A DNA stretch of 64,000 nt from Klebsiella pneumoniae (GTDB taxonomy: Bacteria > Pseudomonadota > Gammaproteobacteria > Pseudomonadales > UBA5518). Below the pieces are notes generated by a model. That model did no database searches. It was not told where the DNA came from and saw nothing but the letters and a program-made list of their open reading frames with translations. Position 1 is the stretch's first letter, and every line of letters begins with the position of its first letter. A program made the position numbers and the translations under genes. The stretch is taken from assembly GCA_945862145.1 (NCBI GenBank), contig CAMAXE010000004.1, positions 118,705 through 182,704 of the forward strand. The letters run 5' to 3'. Positions 29,676 to 37,449 of this stretch are shown in pieces.

Positions 29676-30821
29676 TCAGGCGCTCTTGCGCAGTTCCTGC
29701 TCGCGGAAATACGGGATCACCTTCTCGCCGATGTTGCGAATGGTCTCCATGATCGCCTCGTGCGGGATACCGCCCATCTGGAACATGAACAGAATCTCGT
29801 CGGCGCCGGCCTCCTGCAGCCGGGTGCAGTAACGGATGCAATCGTCCGGGTTGCCGTAGGCATCCTGGGCAACGGTGTAGTTGCTGGTGTGCTCGTCGCC
29901 GGCGGTGATCTTTTCATCAGACAGATAGGTGATCACGGCTTCCTTGCCGCGGGCCAGCACCTCGGCGTGGTCATCCGCCGTGAGGCTTTCATCGACGGTG
30001 GGTTTGGGGCCGCCCTGGTACCAGTGGGCGATGGCCTCGGCAAAGAAGCGCTGACCGCGCAACCCGATGCGGCGCGCCTTGTCGCGATCCTCCAGCACGG
30101 TGGCCGCGCAGAGTGCTGCAAGATGCTCCGTAGGCCGGAAACCCACCTGGTCCTCGGCCTTGCGATTACGGAAATGCTCGCGGTAGATGGCATTCTTGCG
30201 GGCGATTTCGTCGGGGCCGCTGAAGCCGAGCACCAGCGCGCCGATACCGCGGGAACCCGCCAGTTGCAGCGTGGCCTCACGGGTGCAGGCGTAATAGAGC
30301 GGCGGGTGGGGCTGCTGCATGGGTTTGGGATGGATCGGGCGGCGGGGGATCTTGATGTACTTGCCGTCGTGCTCGATCTCCTCGTTCACGAAGATTTTGG
30401 GGATCAGGTACATCGCCTCGTCGATCATGGGCTGGAGTTCGTTCAGGTCGTAGCCGAAGGTGCCGGCTTCCTGCTGCGTGCCACCCTTGCCCATGCCGAA
30501 GTGCACGCGACCGCCCGAGAGGATATCGAGCGTGGCGATACGCTCCGCCACCTTGACCGGGTGGTTCATGCCGGGCGGCAGGCAGACCACGCCATGCCCG
30601 ATGCCGAGCGTGGTGGTGCGCCCGGCGAGATAGGCGAGAAAGGTCTCGGGTGCGGACATGTGCGCGTACTGGGTGAGCGCGGTATGCTCGACCGCCCAGA
30701 CGGTGTCGAAACCCATTTTCTCCGCATATACGGACTGCTCCACGCACTCGAGGAAGCAGCGCTGCTCGCTCGCGGGGGAGGTGTCCACCATCTGGGCTTC
30801 GTAGATGATCGAGAATTTCAT
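29676..30821 (-). CDS. LLM-class flavin-dependent oxidoreductase
   Basis: 381 residues, bacterial luciferase-like TIM barrel. Family sequences: GFDTVWAVEHTALTQYAHMSAPETFLAYL, RIATLDILSGGRVHFGMGKG, GSRGIGALVLGF and the C-terminal EAGADEILFMFQMGGIPHE. Such enzymes use reduced FMN or F420 for monooxygenation or hydride transfer; the cofactor here cannot be settled by eye, although FMN is more likely in a proteobacterium. Start at 30821 (MKFSIIYEAQ) gives family length. It is divergent from the dienelactone hydrolase gene, with 89 bases between the two starts. Confidence 0.9.
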   Translation of the reverse strand: MKFSIIYEAQMVDTSPASEQRCFLECVEQSVYAEKMGFDTVWAVEHTALTQYAHMSAPETFLAYLAGRTTTLGIGHGVVCLPPGMNHPVKVAERIATLDILSGGRVHFGMGKGGTQQEAGTFGYDLNELQPMIDEAMYLIPKIFVNEEIEHDGKYIKIPRRPIHPKPMQQPHPPLYYACTREATLQLAGSRGIGALVLGFSGPDEIARKNAIYREHFRNRKAEDQVGFRPTEHLAALCAATVLEDRDKARRIGLRGQRFFAEAIAHWYQGGPKPTVDESLTADDHAEVLARGKEAVITYLSDEKITAGDEHTSNYTVAQDAYGNPDDCIRYCTRLQEAGADEILFMFQMGGIPHEAIMETIRNIGEKVIPYFREQELRKSA

Positions 30822-30910
30822 GGTGGTTCCGGGCCTGCGGTTTTGCCCGAGTATACCGAGGCAGCCTGGAAGATACAGGCTGCTCGCCCAGAGCAACGAG
30901 AGGGAACAAC

Positions 30911-31675
30911 GTGATCGAACGTGAGCTTGTTATCGCCATGCCCGGCGGGCACTGCGACGCCGTCCTGATCAGCCCGGGCACAGGCCCCTGCCCCGGCGTG
31001 CTGCTCTGGACCGACGCACTCGGCCTGCGCCCCGCCAAGCGCGCCATGGCGCGGCGTCTGGCGGAGGCGGGCTACACCGTGCTCGTGCCAAATCCTTACT
31101 ACCGCCTCGGCACCGCGCCGTTCTTCGATCCGGCGACCTTCAGCTTTTCGAACCCCGAGATGCGCGAGCGCGTGATGGGCATGGTGGGCACGCTCTACGC
31201 GCCCGGCGTGGTCGAAAGCGATGCGGCTGCCTACGTGGCGCTCCTGGACGCGCAACCCGAAACCGACACAGGCCGCAAGATGGGCGTGCAGGGCTACTGC
31301 ATGGGCGGACGACTCAGCTTCATCACCGCGGCGGTGGCGCCGGAGCGCGTGGGCGCGGTGGCCTCCTTCCACGGCGGCGGACTGGTCACCGACAAGCCCG
31401 ACAGCCCGCATCTTCTCCTGCCCGCCACGAAAGCGAGTTTCTACGTAGGCATCGCAGCCGATGACGACGCCACCGAACCCCATGCCAAAGATGCTCTTCG
31501 CGAGGCCTTCAGCGCGGCAGGACTGCAGGCTGAGGTAGAGGTCTACGCCGGGGCGCTGCACGGCTGGTGCGTGCCCGATATGCCCCCGCGAGGCGAGCAG
31601 CCGGTCTACGAACAGGCGGGCGCCGAGCGTGCCTGGGCAACGCTGCTGGCGCTCTACGCCAGCGCATTGGCCTGA
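30911..31675 (+). CDS. Dienelactone hydrolase family protein
   Basis: 254-residue alpha/beta-hydrolase. The nucleophile is a Cys in GVQGYCMGGRLSF, with Asp in YVGIAADDDATEP and His in GALHGWCVPD, the Cys-Asp-His triad of dienelactone hydrolases. These open lactones from ring-cleavage products or hydrolyse other small esters. Start is a GTG at 30911 preceded by GAGAGGGA. The NTF2-like gene starts three bases after its stop, so the two are co-transcribed. Confidence 0.9.
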   Translation: MIERELVIAMPGGHCDAVLISPGTGPCPGVLLWTDALGLRPAKRAMARRLAEAGYTVLVPNPYYRLGTAPFFDPATFSFSNPEMRERVMGMVGTLYAPGVVESDAAAYVALLDAQPETDTGRKMGVQGYCMGGRLSFITAAVAPERVGAVASFHGGGLVTDKPDSPHLLLPATKASFYVGIAADDDATEPHAKDALREAFSAAGLQAEVEVYAGALHGWCVPDMPPRGEQPVYEQAGAERAWATLLALYASALA

Positions 31676-31678
31676 GCG

Positions 31679-32167
31679 ATGCCCGCGCACAGCTCCGCCG
31701 ACGACAGGCTCACGCGCCTCGAAATGCGGCTGCGGGAACTCGAGGATCGCGAGGCCATCCGTAACCTGATCGCAAGCTACGGCCCTCTCGCCGATACCGG
31801 CGACGCCGAGGGACTCGCAGCGCTGTGGTCGGAGGACGGTGTGTACGACGTAGGGGGCTACGGCGAGCACCGTGGCCAAGCCGCGATCGTGGCCCTGTTC
31901 ACTGCCGATACTCACCTCGGGCTGATGCGCGAGGGGTGCGCGCACCTGCTGGGGCCGCTGCACATCAGCCTCCACGAAGATCATGCAGTGGCGGTGGGAC
32001 ATAGCTGCGTGTTCCGCCGTACGAGCTCGGGCTTCGAGGCCTGGCGCGTCTCGGCCAACCGCTGGGAGCTGGCAAGGCAAGACGGGGCATGGTGCGTCAC
32101 GCGGCGCGTCAACCGGCTGCTCGATGGCAGCGAGGCCGCGCGCGCGGTGCTTGCTGCGGAGCGCTGA
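31679..32167 (+). CDS. SnoaL/NTF2-like protein
   Basis: 162 residues. An N-terminal helix (RLTRLEMRLRELEDREAIRNLIASYG) leads into the cone-shaped fold with the usual DTGDAEGLAALWSEDGVYDVGG and GHSCVFRR strands. Members of this branch act as small dehydratases, isomerases or hydroxylases in steroid and aromatic catabolism, but catalytic residues are too variable to name a reaction. It is joined to the dienelactone hydrolase gene. The first copy of the short inverted-repeat element begins about 100 bases after its stop. Confidence 0.85.
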   Translation: MPAHSSADDRLTRLEMRLRELEDREAIRNLIASYGPLADTGDAEGLAALWSEDGVYDVGGYGEHRGQAAIVALFTADTHLGLMREGCAHLLGPLHISLHEDHAVAVGHSCVFRRTSSGFEAWRVSANRWELARQDGAWCVTRRVNRLLDGSEAARAVLAAER

Positions 32168-32271
32168 GGGTCCATTGCCGTGCGACCCCGACTGCGCTGC
32201 TGCGGCGAGTTGGCGGCAAAACCGCAAGGACGCCTCGGCTGCGAGCTAACCGCCGATCGGGCCGCGCGCAC

Positions 32272-32403
32272 ACGGGGTCAGGTCTTCCATTTTTCATGGT
32301 CGCGCCTACCCGTTCGATTACTGCGTTTGAGGATTGCTATCAGCCGCCTTCCGATCTGCCAGGGCCGACGGAATCATGTTGCTATATGTAAGCCTGACCC
32401 CAT
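32272..32403 (+). repeat. Short inverted-repeat element (MITE-like), copy 1
   Basis: 132 bases beginning ACGGGGTCAGGTCTTCCATT and ending in CCTGACCCCAT. It is about 85% identical by eye to the copy at 32667-32799, in the same orientation. The right arm is diverged. The element ends 11 bases before the start codon of the small repeat protein, so it may have replaced that gene's own promoter; GGTGG just outside the element could serve as ribosome-binding site. The GGGGTCAGGTCTT/AAGACCTGACCCC ends resemble flanks of REP-associated (IS200-like, Y1) transposase genes. Confidence 0.75.
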
Positions 32404-32414
32404 CGGTGGTACGA

Positions 32415-32666
32415 ATGAAACTGACCGTGGTCGCACTCGGCCTGCTGGCAGCGCTCCTCGCCAATCCTGCGCACGCCACCAGCGCGCAATGCGGCTTCAT
32501 AGAAGACCCCGATCTCCAGGCCCGCTGTCGCGCGGAATCAGGTGGTGGTTCCGCCCAGTGCGGCTTCATCCGTGATGCCGACATGCAGGCTCACTGTCGC
32601 GCCATGACCGGCGGTGGCTCCGCGCAATGCGGGTTCATCCGCGACGAAGACCGGCAGGCCAAGTCA
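32415..32666 (+). pseudogene. Secreted Cys-repeat protein truncated by insertion
   Basis: Signal peptide MKLTVVALGLLAALLANPAHA followed by tandem 23-residue repeats, SAQCGFI-x-D-x-D-x-QA-x-CRA-xx-GGG: 32481-32549, 32550-32618 and a third from 32619. The third stops after RQA where the second inverted-repeat element begins at 32667, removing its second Cys. With no stop in this frame inside the element, translation would run on to 33632 in the wrong frame of the aldehyde dehydrogenase gene, giving a chimeric tail with no meaning. Each intact repeat has two Cys, suggesting a small disulfide-bonded periplasmic protein. Function unknown. Confidence 0.7.
32481..32660 (+). repeat. Tandem 69-base coding repeats (two full, one truncated)
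   Basis: Units 32481-32549, 32550-32618 and 32619-32660 encode the CGFI repeats of the small secreted protein. They are similar but not identical in DNA sequence, so the array is not a very recent duplication. Confidence 0.85.
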
Positions 32667-32799
32667 ACGGGGTCAGGTCTTCCATTTTCCATGGCCGCGC
32701 CTACCCGTTTAACTACTGCCTTTGAGCATTGCCTCCAGCCGGCTTCCGATCTGCCAGGGCCAGCGGAATCATGTTGCAAAATGAAAGACCTGACCCCGT
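32667..32799 (+). mobile_element. Short inverted-repeat element (MITE-like), copy 2, inserted in a gene
   Basis: 133 bases with terminal inverted repeats 32667-32688 and 32778-32799 that match at 21 of 22 positions. It interrupts the third repeat of the small secreted protein. It has no transposase gene. Shortly after the left end an ATG (32690) opens MAAPTR, resembling the MARPxR start of Y1/IS200-like REP-associated transposases, so the element may be an internally deleted relative. No target-site duplication is evident. Confidence 0.7.
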
Positions 32800-32822
32800 C
32801 GGTGTGTGACCCCGTCGGTGTG
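32791..32822 (+). repeat. Perfect 16-base tandem duplication at element edge
   Basis: TGACCCCGTCGGTGTG occurs twice head to tail, 32791-32806 and 32807-32822. The first nine bases are the right end of the inverted-repeat element and the rest is flank, so the duplication spans the junction. Confidence 0.9.
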
Positions 32823-32883
32823 GAGGCGGCTTCGTCGTACGCTCCCCTCATCACGAAGACGCAACCGTACCTGAGGAATCCCG

Positions 32884-34317
32884 ATGAGTACCGCCACCCC
32901 CGCGCAGACCAATCGACTCGTCGATCCCTACCGCGAAACCCTGATACGCGACTACCCCCTGGAATCCTTCGCCGCGGCGGACGCCAAAATCAGTCAGGCC
33001 CGGGCGGCGCAGGAACGCTGGCGACGGCTCCCGGTGAGCGAGCGGCGGTCATTGTTCCTCGAGGCGTTGCGATACATCGAGGAAAACCTCGAGACCCATG
33101 CCGCCCGGATTTCCGCCGAAATGTTCAAGCCCCTCGCCCAGGCCAGAGGGGAGATCGGATCGGGCGTTGCAAAGCTGCGACTTATCGCCTCCTTGGCCGA
33201 GGATGCCCTGCGCGAGCGATCAATCCCCGCCGATGGCAAGCCCTTCGAATTCCGTATCGCGCGCGCAGCGAAAGGAGTTATCTACACGATCGCGCCCTGG
33301 AACTACCCGTTTTTTACCGCGTTGAACAGCGTCGGGCCCGCACTGCTTGCAGGCAACGCCGTCGTCCTGAAACACGCTTCTACTCCCTCGGTGGGGGAAT
33401 TGTTCGAGAACGCGTTCAACACCATGGGCGGCATCACGGGTCTGTGCCAGCAACTGTCCATCGACATCCCGACATCGAACCGGGTGATCCTCGAATCGGC
33501 CATCGACCACGTGGTTTTCACCGGCTCCGTCGCCGGCGGGATGGCCCTCTCCCGGCTGCTTGGCGAGCGCGCCTCCAACGGGAAGCTGCGCGAAGCCTTC
33601 CTGCAGATGTCGCTGGAACTCGGGGGCAGTGATGCCGCCTACGTCGCCGCCGACGCCGACCCGGTAAAGGCCGCGCAGATGCTGATCTCCGGAGGCCGGC
33701 TGCACAATTCCGGCCAGTCCTGCTGCGCGACCAAGCGTCTATTCCTGCACCACGGGATTGCCGATGCCTTCCTGGCGGAAGGAAAAATCCTGATGGAGCG
33801 GGAGGTCTCGGGCGCGCCCCAGGATCCGCTCACCACGCTCGGACCGCTGCATGGCGGGCCCCGGGCGGTTCAGTCCTTGATGGCACTGGTAGCGGACGCC
33901 GTCGAATCCGGCGCGACAGTCGTGACGGGCGGCAAGCAAATCAGCAAGGACGGCTACAGCTTCATTGCGCCGACGCTGATTACCGGGGTCTCTACTGAGA
34001 TGAAAGTCATGCAGCAGGAGGTGTTCGGCCCGGTTCTCCCGGTCATGATCGTCAAGGACGACGATGAGGCCCTGGCGCACATCAATCATCCGCTGTTCGG
34101 ATTGACCACGTCGGTATTCACCAACGATGCGCAGTTGCAGGCGCGGGTGATCGATGCTGCGGAATCGGCAACCGTTTTCATCAACTGGTGCAACGACGTG
34201 CATGCCGAAGTGGCATGGAGCGGATGGGGTCACTCGGGCAACAGCATGGCGGCGCTGTCTGATCTGGGCTTCGATGCCCTGACGCGTCCCAAGTCCATCG
34301 TGAAGGCCTTGGCTTAG
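32884..34317 (+). CDS. Aldehyde dehydrogenase family protein
   Basis: 477-residue NAD(P)-dependent aldehyde dehydrogenase. APWNYPFFTALNSVGPALLAGNAVVLKHAST binds the cofactor, LELGGSDAAYV holds the general-base Glu, and NSGQSCCATKR the catalytic Cys. The C-terminus (WGHSGNSMAALSDLGFDALTRPKSI) differs from the more usual GGxKxSG type, so substrate is not predicted; a benzaldehyde- or medium-chain-type enzyme is possible. Start at 32884 has GAGGAA about seven bases upstream. It lies 61 bases after the tandem duplication at the edge of the second short element, so its promoter may be partly element-derived. Confidence 0.9.
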   Translation: MSTATPAQTNRLVDPYRETLIRDYPLESFAAADAKISQARAAQERWRRLPVSERRSLFLEALRYIEENLETHAARISAEMFKPLAQARGEIGSGVAKLRLIASLAEDALRERSIPADGKPFEFRIARAAKGVIYTIAPWNYPFFTALNSVGPALLAGNAVVLKHASTPSVGELFENAFNTMGGITGLCQQLSIDIPTSNRVILESAIDHVVFTGSVAGGMALSRLLGERASNGKLREAFLQMSLELGGSDAAYVAADADPVKAAQMLISGGRLHNSGQSCCATKRLFLHHGIADAFLAEGKILMEREVSGAPQDPLTTLGPLHGGPRAVQSLMALVADAVESGATVVTGGKQISKDGYSFIAPTLITGVSTEMKVMQQEVFGPVLPVMIVKDDDEALAHINHPLFGLTTSVFTNDAQLQARVIDAAESATVFINWCNDVHAEVAWSGWGHSGNSMAALSDLGFDALTRPKSIVKALA

Positions 34318-34343
34318 CCCTCATCTGTTGCGCGGCCGCTCCC

Positions 34344-35621
34344 TCAGACGCCAGCCGCCAACACCGGCCAGCGCGCCTCGATCTGCCCGTCGCGCAGCGC
34401 AATGAGATCGCCGAACTGCAACAGCACTGCCTCGGACTGATACGGGCGCAGGAACAGGAAATCATCGACCCCGAGTTGCACGCGTTCCGAGCCGTAGAAT
34501 CCCTGCTGGTTCGAGCTCGCGTAGATGCCGATCGGCTGCAGCCCCGGCGGTGACTCGGGGGTGGCCATCCAGTTGCCGCTGTAGACGAACCAGGTGCGCG
34601 CGGTGTTCGGGTCCCAGGCGCGCATCGGCGCGGCCAGCCACTCCATCGTCGGCATGCCGCTCGAGGGGAGACTCTTCAGCACCGGTGTCGCAATGAATGC
34701 GCTCGGCTCGAAGTCCGCGAGGATCGGCAAGTCATAGTGCGTGGGCTTCATCAGCGCAGTGCCCACCGAGACGTCATTCAGCAGCGACGCGCCCTCGTAG
34801 CGCCGGAACGTAGGGCTGCCGGCACCGTTCAGGCACAGCCGCTCGCCTGCGGCCTCGAGCAGCGCACCGTGGCGCTCGCGCACGTAGCCGGTGCAGGCCG
34901 CATAGCGCGCCTTGACGCGCGGGAACTCGGCGTCCGCGGCGAAGGCGGGCAAGCCCATCAGATGCGCGTCGTAACCCATGAAACCCGCGAACTCGAGCTG
35001 CCCGGTGTTGGCGGCGAGGGTGTCGAGCGGGGCAGCGATGGCCTCGGGGCTGGCGAAGCCGCCGCGACGCAAGCCGACATCGAGCTCGAGGTTGATCCGC
35101 AGCCGCAGTCCGCGTGCCTTGGCGAACGCCAGATACTGGGCGAGGCGCTCCGGCGTGTCGACCAGCCACTGCAGTTGCCGCGCCGGATCGAAGGCGCCCT
35201 TGTGGTTGTCATAGAAGTGCGCGAGTGCAGCCACCGGCATCGGCTTGCCGAGCAGCAGGTCCGCATCCGGGCGTAACCGCGCCATCGCCTCGAGAAATGG
35301 GCGGTGAAAGACCATCCCCGCATGGGTGCCGGCGCGCCGCGCGACGTAGTCGATCAGTCCCGGGGCAGGCAGCGACTTCACCACGATGCGGAACCGCCGT
35401 GCCGGCGCTACCGCCGCCGACGCCACGACGCGATCAATGTTGCGATCGAGCCGGTCGAGATCGATCACCAGCACCGGGCGATCTATGCCGTGCTCGCGCA
35501 GCGTCTGCTGCATCGCGGCGAAGTAGGCATCATGCGCGCCGCCCGCAATGCGTGGCTTCATCACGGCGGCGCCGGCCAGCGCGGCCCCGGCGCCGATCAG
35601 CAGCGTGCGGCGCCTGACCAC
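34344..35621 (-). CDS. DSD1-type PLP enzyme (D-threonine aldolase/D-serine dehydratase-like) with Tat-like signal
   Basis: 425 residues. An N-terminal MVRRRTLLIGAGAALAGAAV looks like a twin-arginine signal. The body is an alanine-racemase-type barrel: the PLP Lys is in FRIVVKSLPAPGLIDY, followed by LRINLELDVGLRRGG and FAGFMGYDAHL, with LNGAGSPTFRRYEG binding the PLP phosphate. The C-terminal beta domain is typical of the DSD1 family acting on D-amino acids or beta-hydroxy-amino acids. Start is a GTG at 35621, three bases after the stop of the ALO-type gene; last gene of the three-gene operon. A Tat signal on a PLP enzyme is uncommon but fits export of a folded holoenzyme. Confidence 0.82.
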   Translation of the reverse strand: MVRRRTLLIGAGAALAGAAVMKPRIAGGAHDAYFAAMQQTLREHGIDRPVLVIDLDRLDRNIDRVVASAAVAPARRFRIVVKSLPAPGLIDYVARRAGTHAGMVFHRPFLEAMARLRPDADLLLGKPMPVAALAHFYDNHKGAFDPARQLQWLVDTPERLAQYLAFAKARGLRLRINLELDVGLRRGGFASPEAIAAPLDTLAANTGQLEFAGFMGYDAHLMGLPAFAADAEFPRVKARYAACTGYVRERHGALLEAAGERLCLNGAGSPTFRRYEGASLLNDVSVGTALMKPTHYDLPILADFEPSAFIATPVLKSLPSSGMPTMEWLAAPMRAWDPNTARTWFVYSGNWMATPESPPGLQPIGIYASSNQQGFYGSERVQLGVDDFLFLRPYQSEAVLLQFGDLIALRDGQIEARWPVLAAGV

Positions 35622-35624
35622 GGC

Positions 35625-37028
35625 TCAGACCTCCAGCACATGACGCAGGTGCGGATTCAGCATCCGCCCGGCGGGATCCAGCGCACGTCGCACATCGCGA
35701 AAATCCTGCCAGTGCCGCGGGTAAAGCGCCGCGAGACGCGCAGCATCCAACGTGTGCAGCTTGCCCCAGTGCGGGCGGCCGCCGTACTTCCAGAAAATCG
35801 GCTCGATCTCCGCAAAATAGGGCCGATAGTCGGTGTCGCCGAACTGGTGCACCGAGATCGAGGCCCCTGCCCCGCCCTCGAACATCGACAGAAAGACGTC
35901 ATCGGCCGCGACATGGCGGTACTCGAGCGGGAAGCAATCGGGGAGCCTGCGCTCGCGGATGGTACGCAGGATTTCACGCAGGCAGGCCGGGCCCACCTCT
36001 GCCGGCACCGTGTACTCCATCTCGCGAAAGCGCACCTGTCGAATATGCGGCAACACCGTGTACCACGGGCCCGTGCGCACCATGCCGCCGCTGCCACCCA
36101 TCAGCCGCTCCAGCAGAAAGTCGTACACTCGATCGGCGTACGGCAGCCCGGAAATCGATTCCCACAGGCTGCGGATCTTGTAGACAGCCTCGAGGTCATC
36201 GCTGCCTGCGGGCGCGTCGCCCTCTGCTGCCTCATCGGTGGCCACCGTGAGGCAGAATTCCGAATGCGGCAAGGGCATCAATTCGAAGTGGCGGTGAGCG
36301 GCGAAGCGGCTGTCAATATCGTCCAGCACGTCCTCGATGCGTTCCACACCGTTGCGCTCGGTGAGCGTGTAGGAGGCAATATTCTGCAGGCGAATGCGGG
36401 TGACGATGCCGAGCGCGCCGAGCGAGCAGCGTGCGGCCTGGAATACATCGGCGTGCTGCGTGGCGCTGCACTCCAGCAACTCGCCGGTCGGCGTGGCCAG
36501 CGTGAGGCCTTTCACATAAGCCGAGAGCGAAGCCCAGCGCGTGCCGCTGGCGTGCGCCGAGGTCGCGATGCCGCCACCCAAGGAGATGTAGTCGATGTCC
36601 GGCATATTGGGCAGCGCCTGCCCGCGCGCATCGAGCAGCGGACCGAGATCGTGCAGCCGGGTTCCGGCCCAGATATCGGCCTGCAGCGTGGCGGCATCAT
36701 GACTCACGAGACCGGCGAGCAGGTCGGTGGCGACCAGCAAGCCATCGGTTGGCACCAGTGCACTGAAGGAGTGGCCGGAACCCACGGCCCGCACGCTGCC
36801 CTGCGTGCGCCGCAGCAGTTCGGCAAGCTCGGACTCCATCGCGGGAGCCCCGCGCGCCGCAGGCAGGCAGTGCTGGTTTCCGGCCCAGTTGATCCACGGC
36901 AGCGGCTTGCCTGGCTCGTAACGCACCGGGCTCTGCGGTTCGCCACGCTCGCGGCCGCAGCCGGGCAGCAGGCCAACGGCGAGCAGTGCCGCGGAACCCT
37001 CGAGCAGGCGACGGCGGCGGATGCTCAC
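35625..37028 (-). CDS. Exported FAD-linked lactone/alditol dehydrogenase (ALO family)
   Basis: 467 residues. The N-terminus MSIRRRRLLEGSAALLAVGLLPGC combines a Tat-like RR motif with a lipobox, so it is probably a folded, lipid-anchored periplasmic protein. The FAD-binding domain carries AVGSGHSFSALVPTDGLLV, where the His of GSGHS usually binds FAD covalently, and ISLGGGIATSAHASG. The C-terminal ALO domain ends HWGKLHTLDAARLAALYPRHWQDFRDVRRALDPAGRMLNPHL. Family members oxidise aldonolactones or alditols. Start is GTG at 37028, overlapping the cytochrome stop by four bases (GTGA). The partner cytochrome suggests a dehydrogenase rather than an oxidase. Confidence 0.87.
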   Translation of the reverse strand: MSIRRRRLLEGSAALLAVGLLPGCGRERGEPQSPVRYEPGKPLPWINWAGNQHCLPAARGAPAMESELAELLRRTQGSVRAVGSGHSFSALVPTDGLLVATDLLAGLVSHDAATLQADIWAGTRLHDLGPLLDARGQALPNMPDIDYISLGGGIATSAHASGTRWASLSAYVKGLTLATPTGELLECSATQHADVFQAARCSLGALGIVTRIRLQNIASYTLTERNGVERIEDVLDDIDSRFAAHRHFELMPLPHSEFCLTVATDEAAEGDAPAGSDDLEAVYKIRSLWESISGLPYADRVYDFLLERLMGGSGGMVRTGPWYTVLPHIRQVRFREMEYTVPAEVGPACLREILRTIRERRLPDCFPLEYRHVAADDVFLSMFEGGAGASISVHQFGDTDYRPYFAEIEPIFWKYGGRPHWGKLHTLDAARLAALYPRHWQDFRDVRRALDPAGRMLNPHLRHVLEV

Positions 37029-37399
37029 GGCGGCAACGCCTGCACGCCGACCAGCATGCGCGTCAGGGCGCGCAGTTCGTCCTCGGTGCAGGCACTGCAG
37101 TAACCGAGCGGCGGCATGCCGCCGACGCCCTCCACCACATGGCGCATCAGCACCGCCTCGCCCTGTTTCAGACGTTGCGTCCACTCGGCGGCCACGCCCA
37201 GCTGTGGCGCTTTGGTGTCCGGACGCACGTGACACTGCACACAGTTAGCGGCAAACAGCGCACTGACGCGCTGCGGGTCGGGATCGGCATGAGCCCCGAC
37301 AGCAACGGCCAACGCCGCGAGCGCGAGCGCGCGCGCGAACGCACCCGGCGTGCCGGGAAAAGGTCTCTGTTGCCTGAGGTGGTGTTTCATCGCCGTCAT
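37025..37399 (-). CDS. Cytochrome c (c5-like), periplasmic
   Basis: 124 residues with an N-terminal signal (AFARALALAALAVAVGAHA). One haem site CVQCH (FAANCVQCHVRPDTKAPQLG), axial Met in GVGGMPPLGYC, and a second Cys pair YCSAC that forms the disulfide typical of cytochrome c5. It precedes the ALO-type flavoenzyme with a 4-base overlap and is its likely electron acceptor. Start at 37399 (MTAMKHH); 37390 is an alternative. Confidence 0.9.
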   Translation of the reverse strand: MTAMKHHLRQQRPFPGTPGAFARALALAALAVAVGAHADPDPQRVSALFAANCVQCHVRPDTKAPQLGVAAEWTQRLKQGEAVLMRHVVEGVGGMPPLGYCSACTEDELRALTRMLVGVQALPP

Positions 37400-37449
37400 G
37401 CTATCCCACGCGTGGGGCCGGATGCAGCCAGCCGCGTCAGCGCACGCCC

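Noticed and set aside
32334..33632. One long open frame covering the small repeat protein, the second element and part of the aldehyde dehydrogenase gene
   Set aside because: Only 32415-32666 looks like protein. The rest is read-through of the inserted element and the wrong frame of the dehydrogenase gene.
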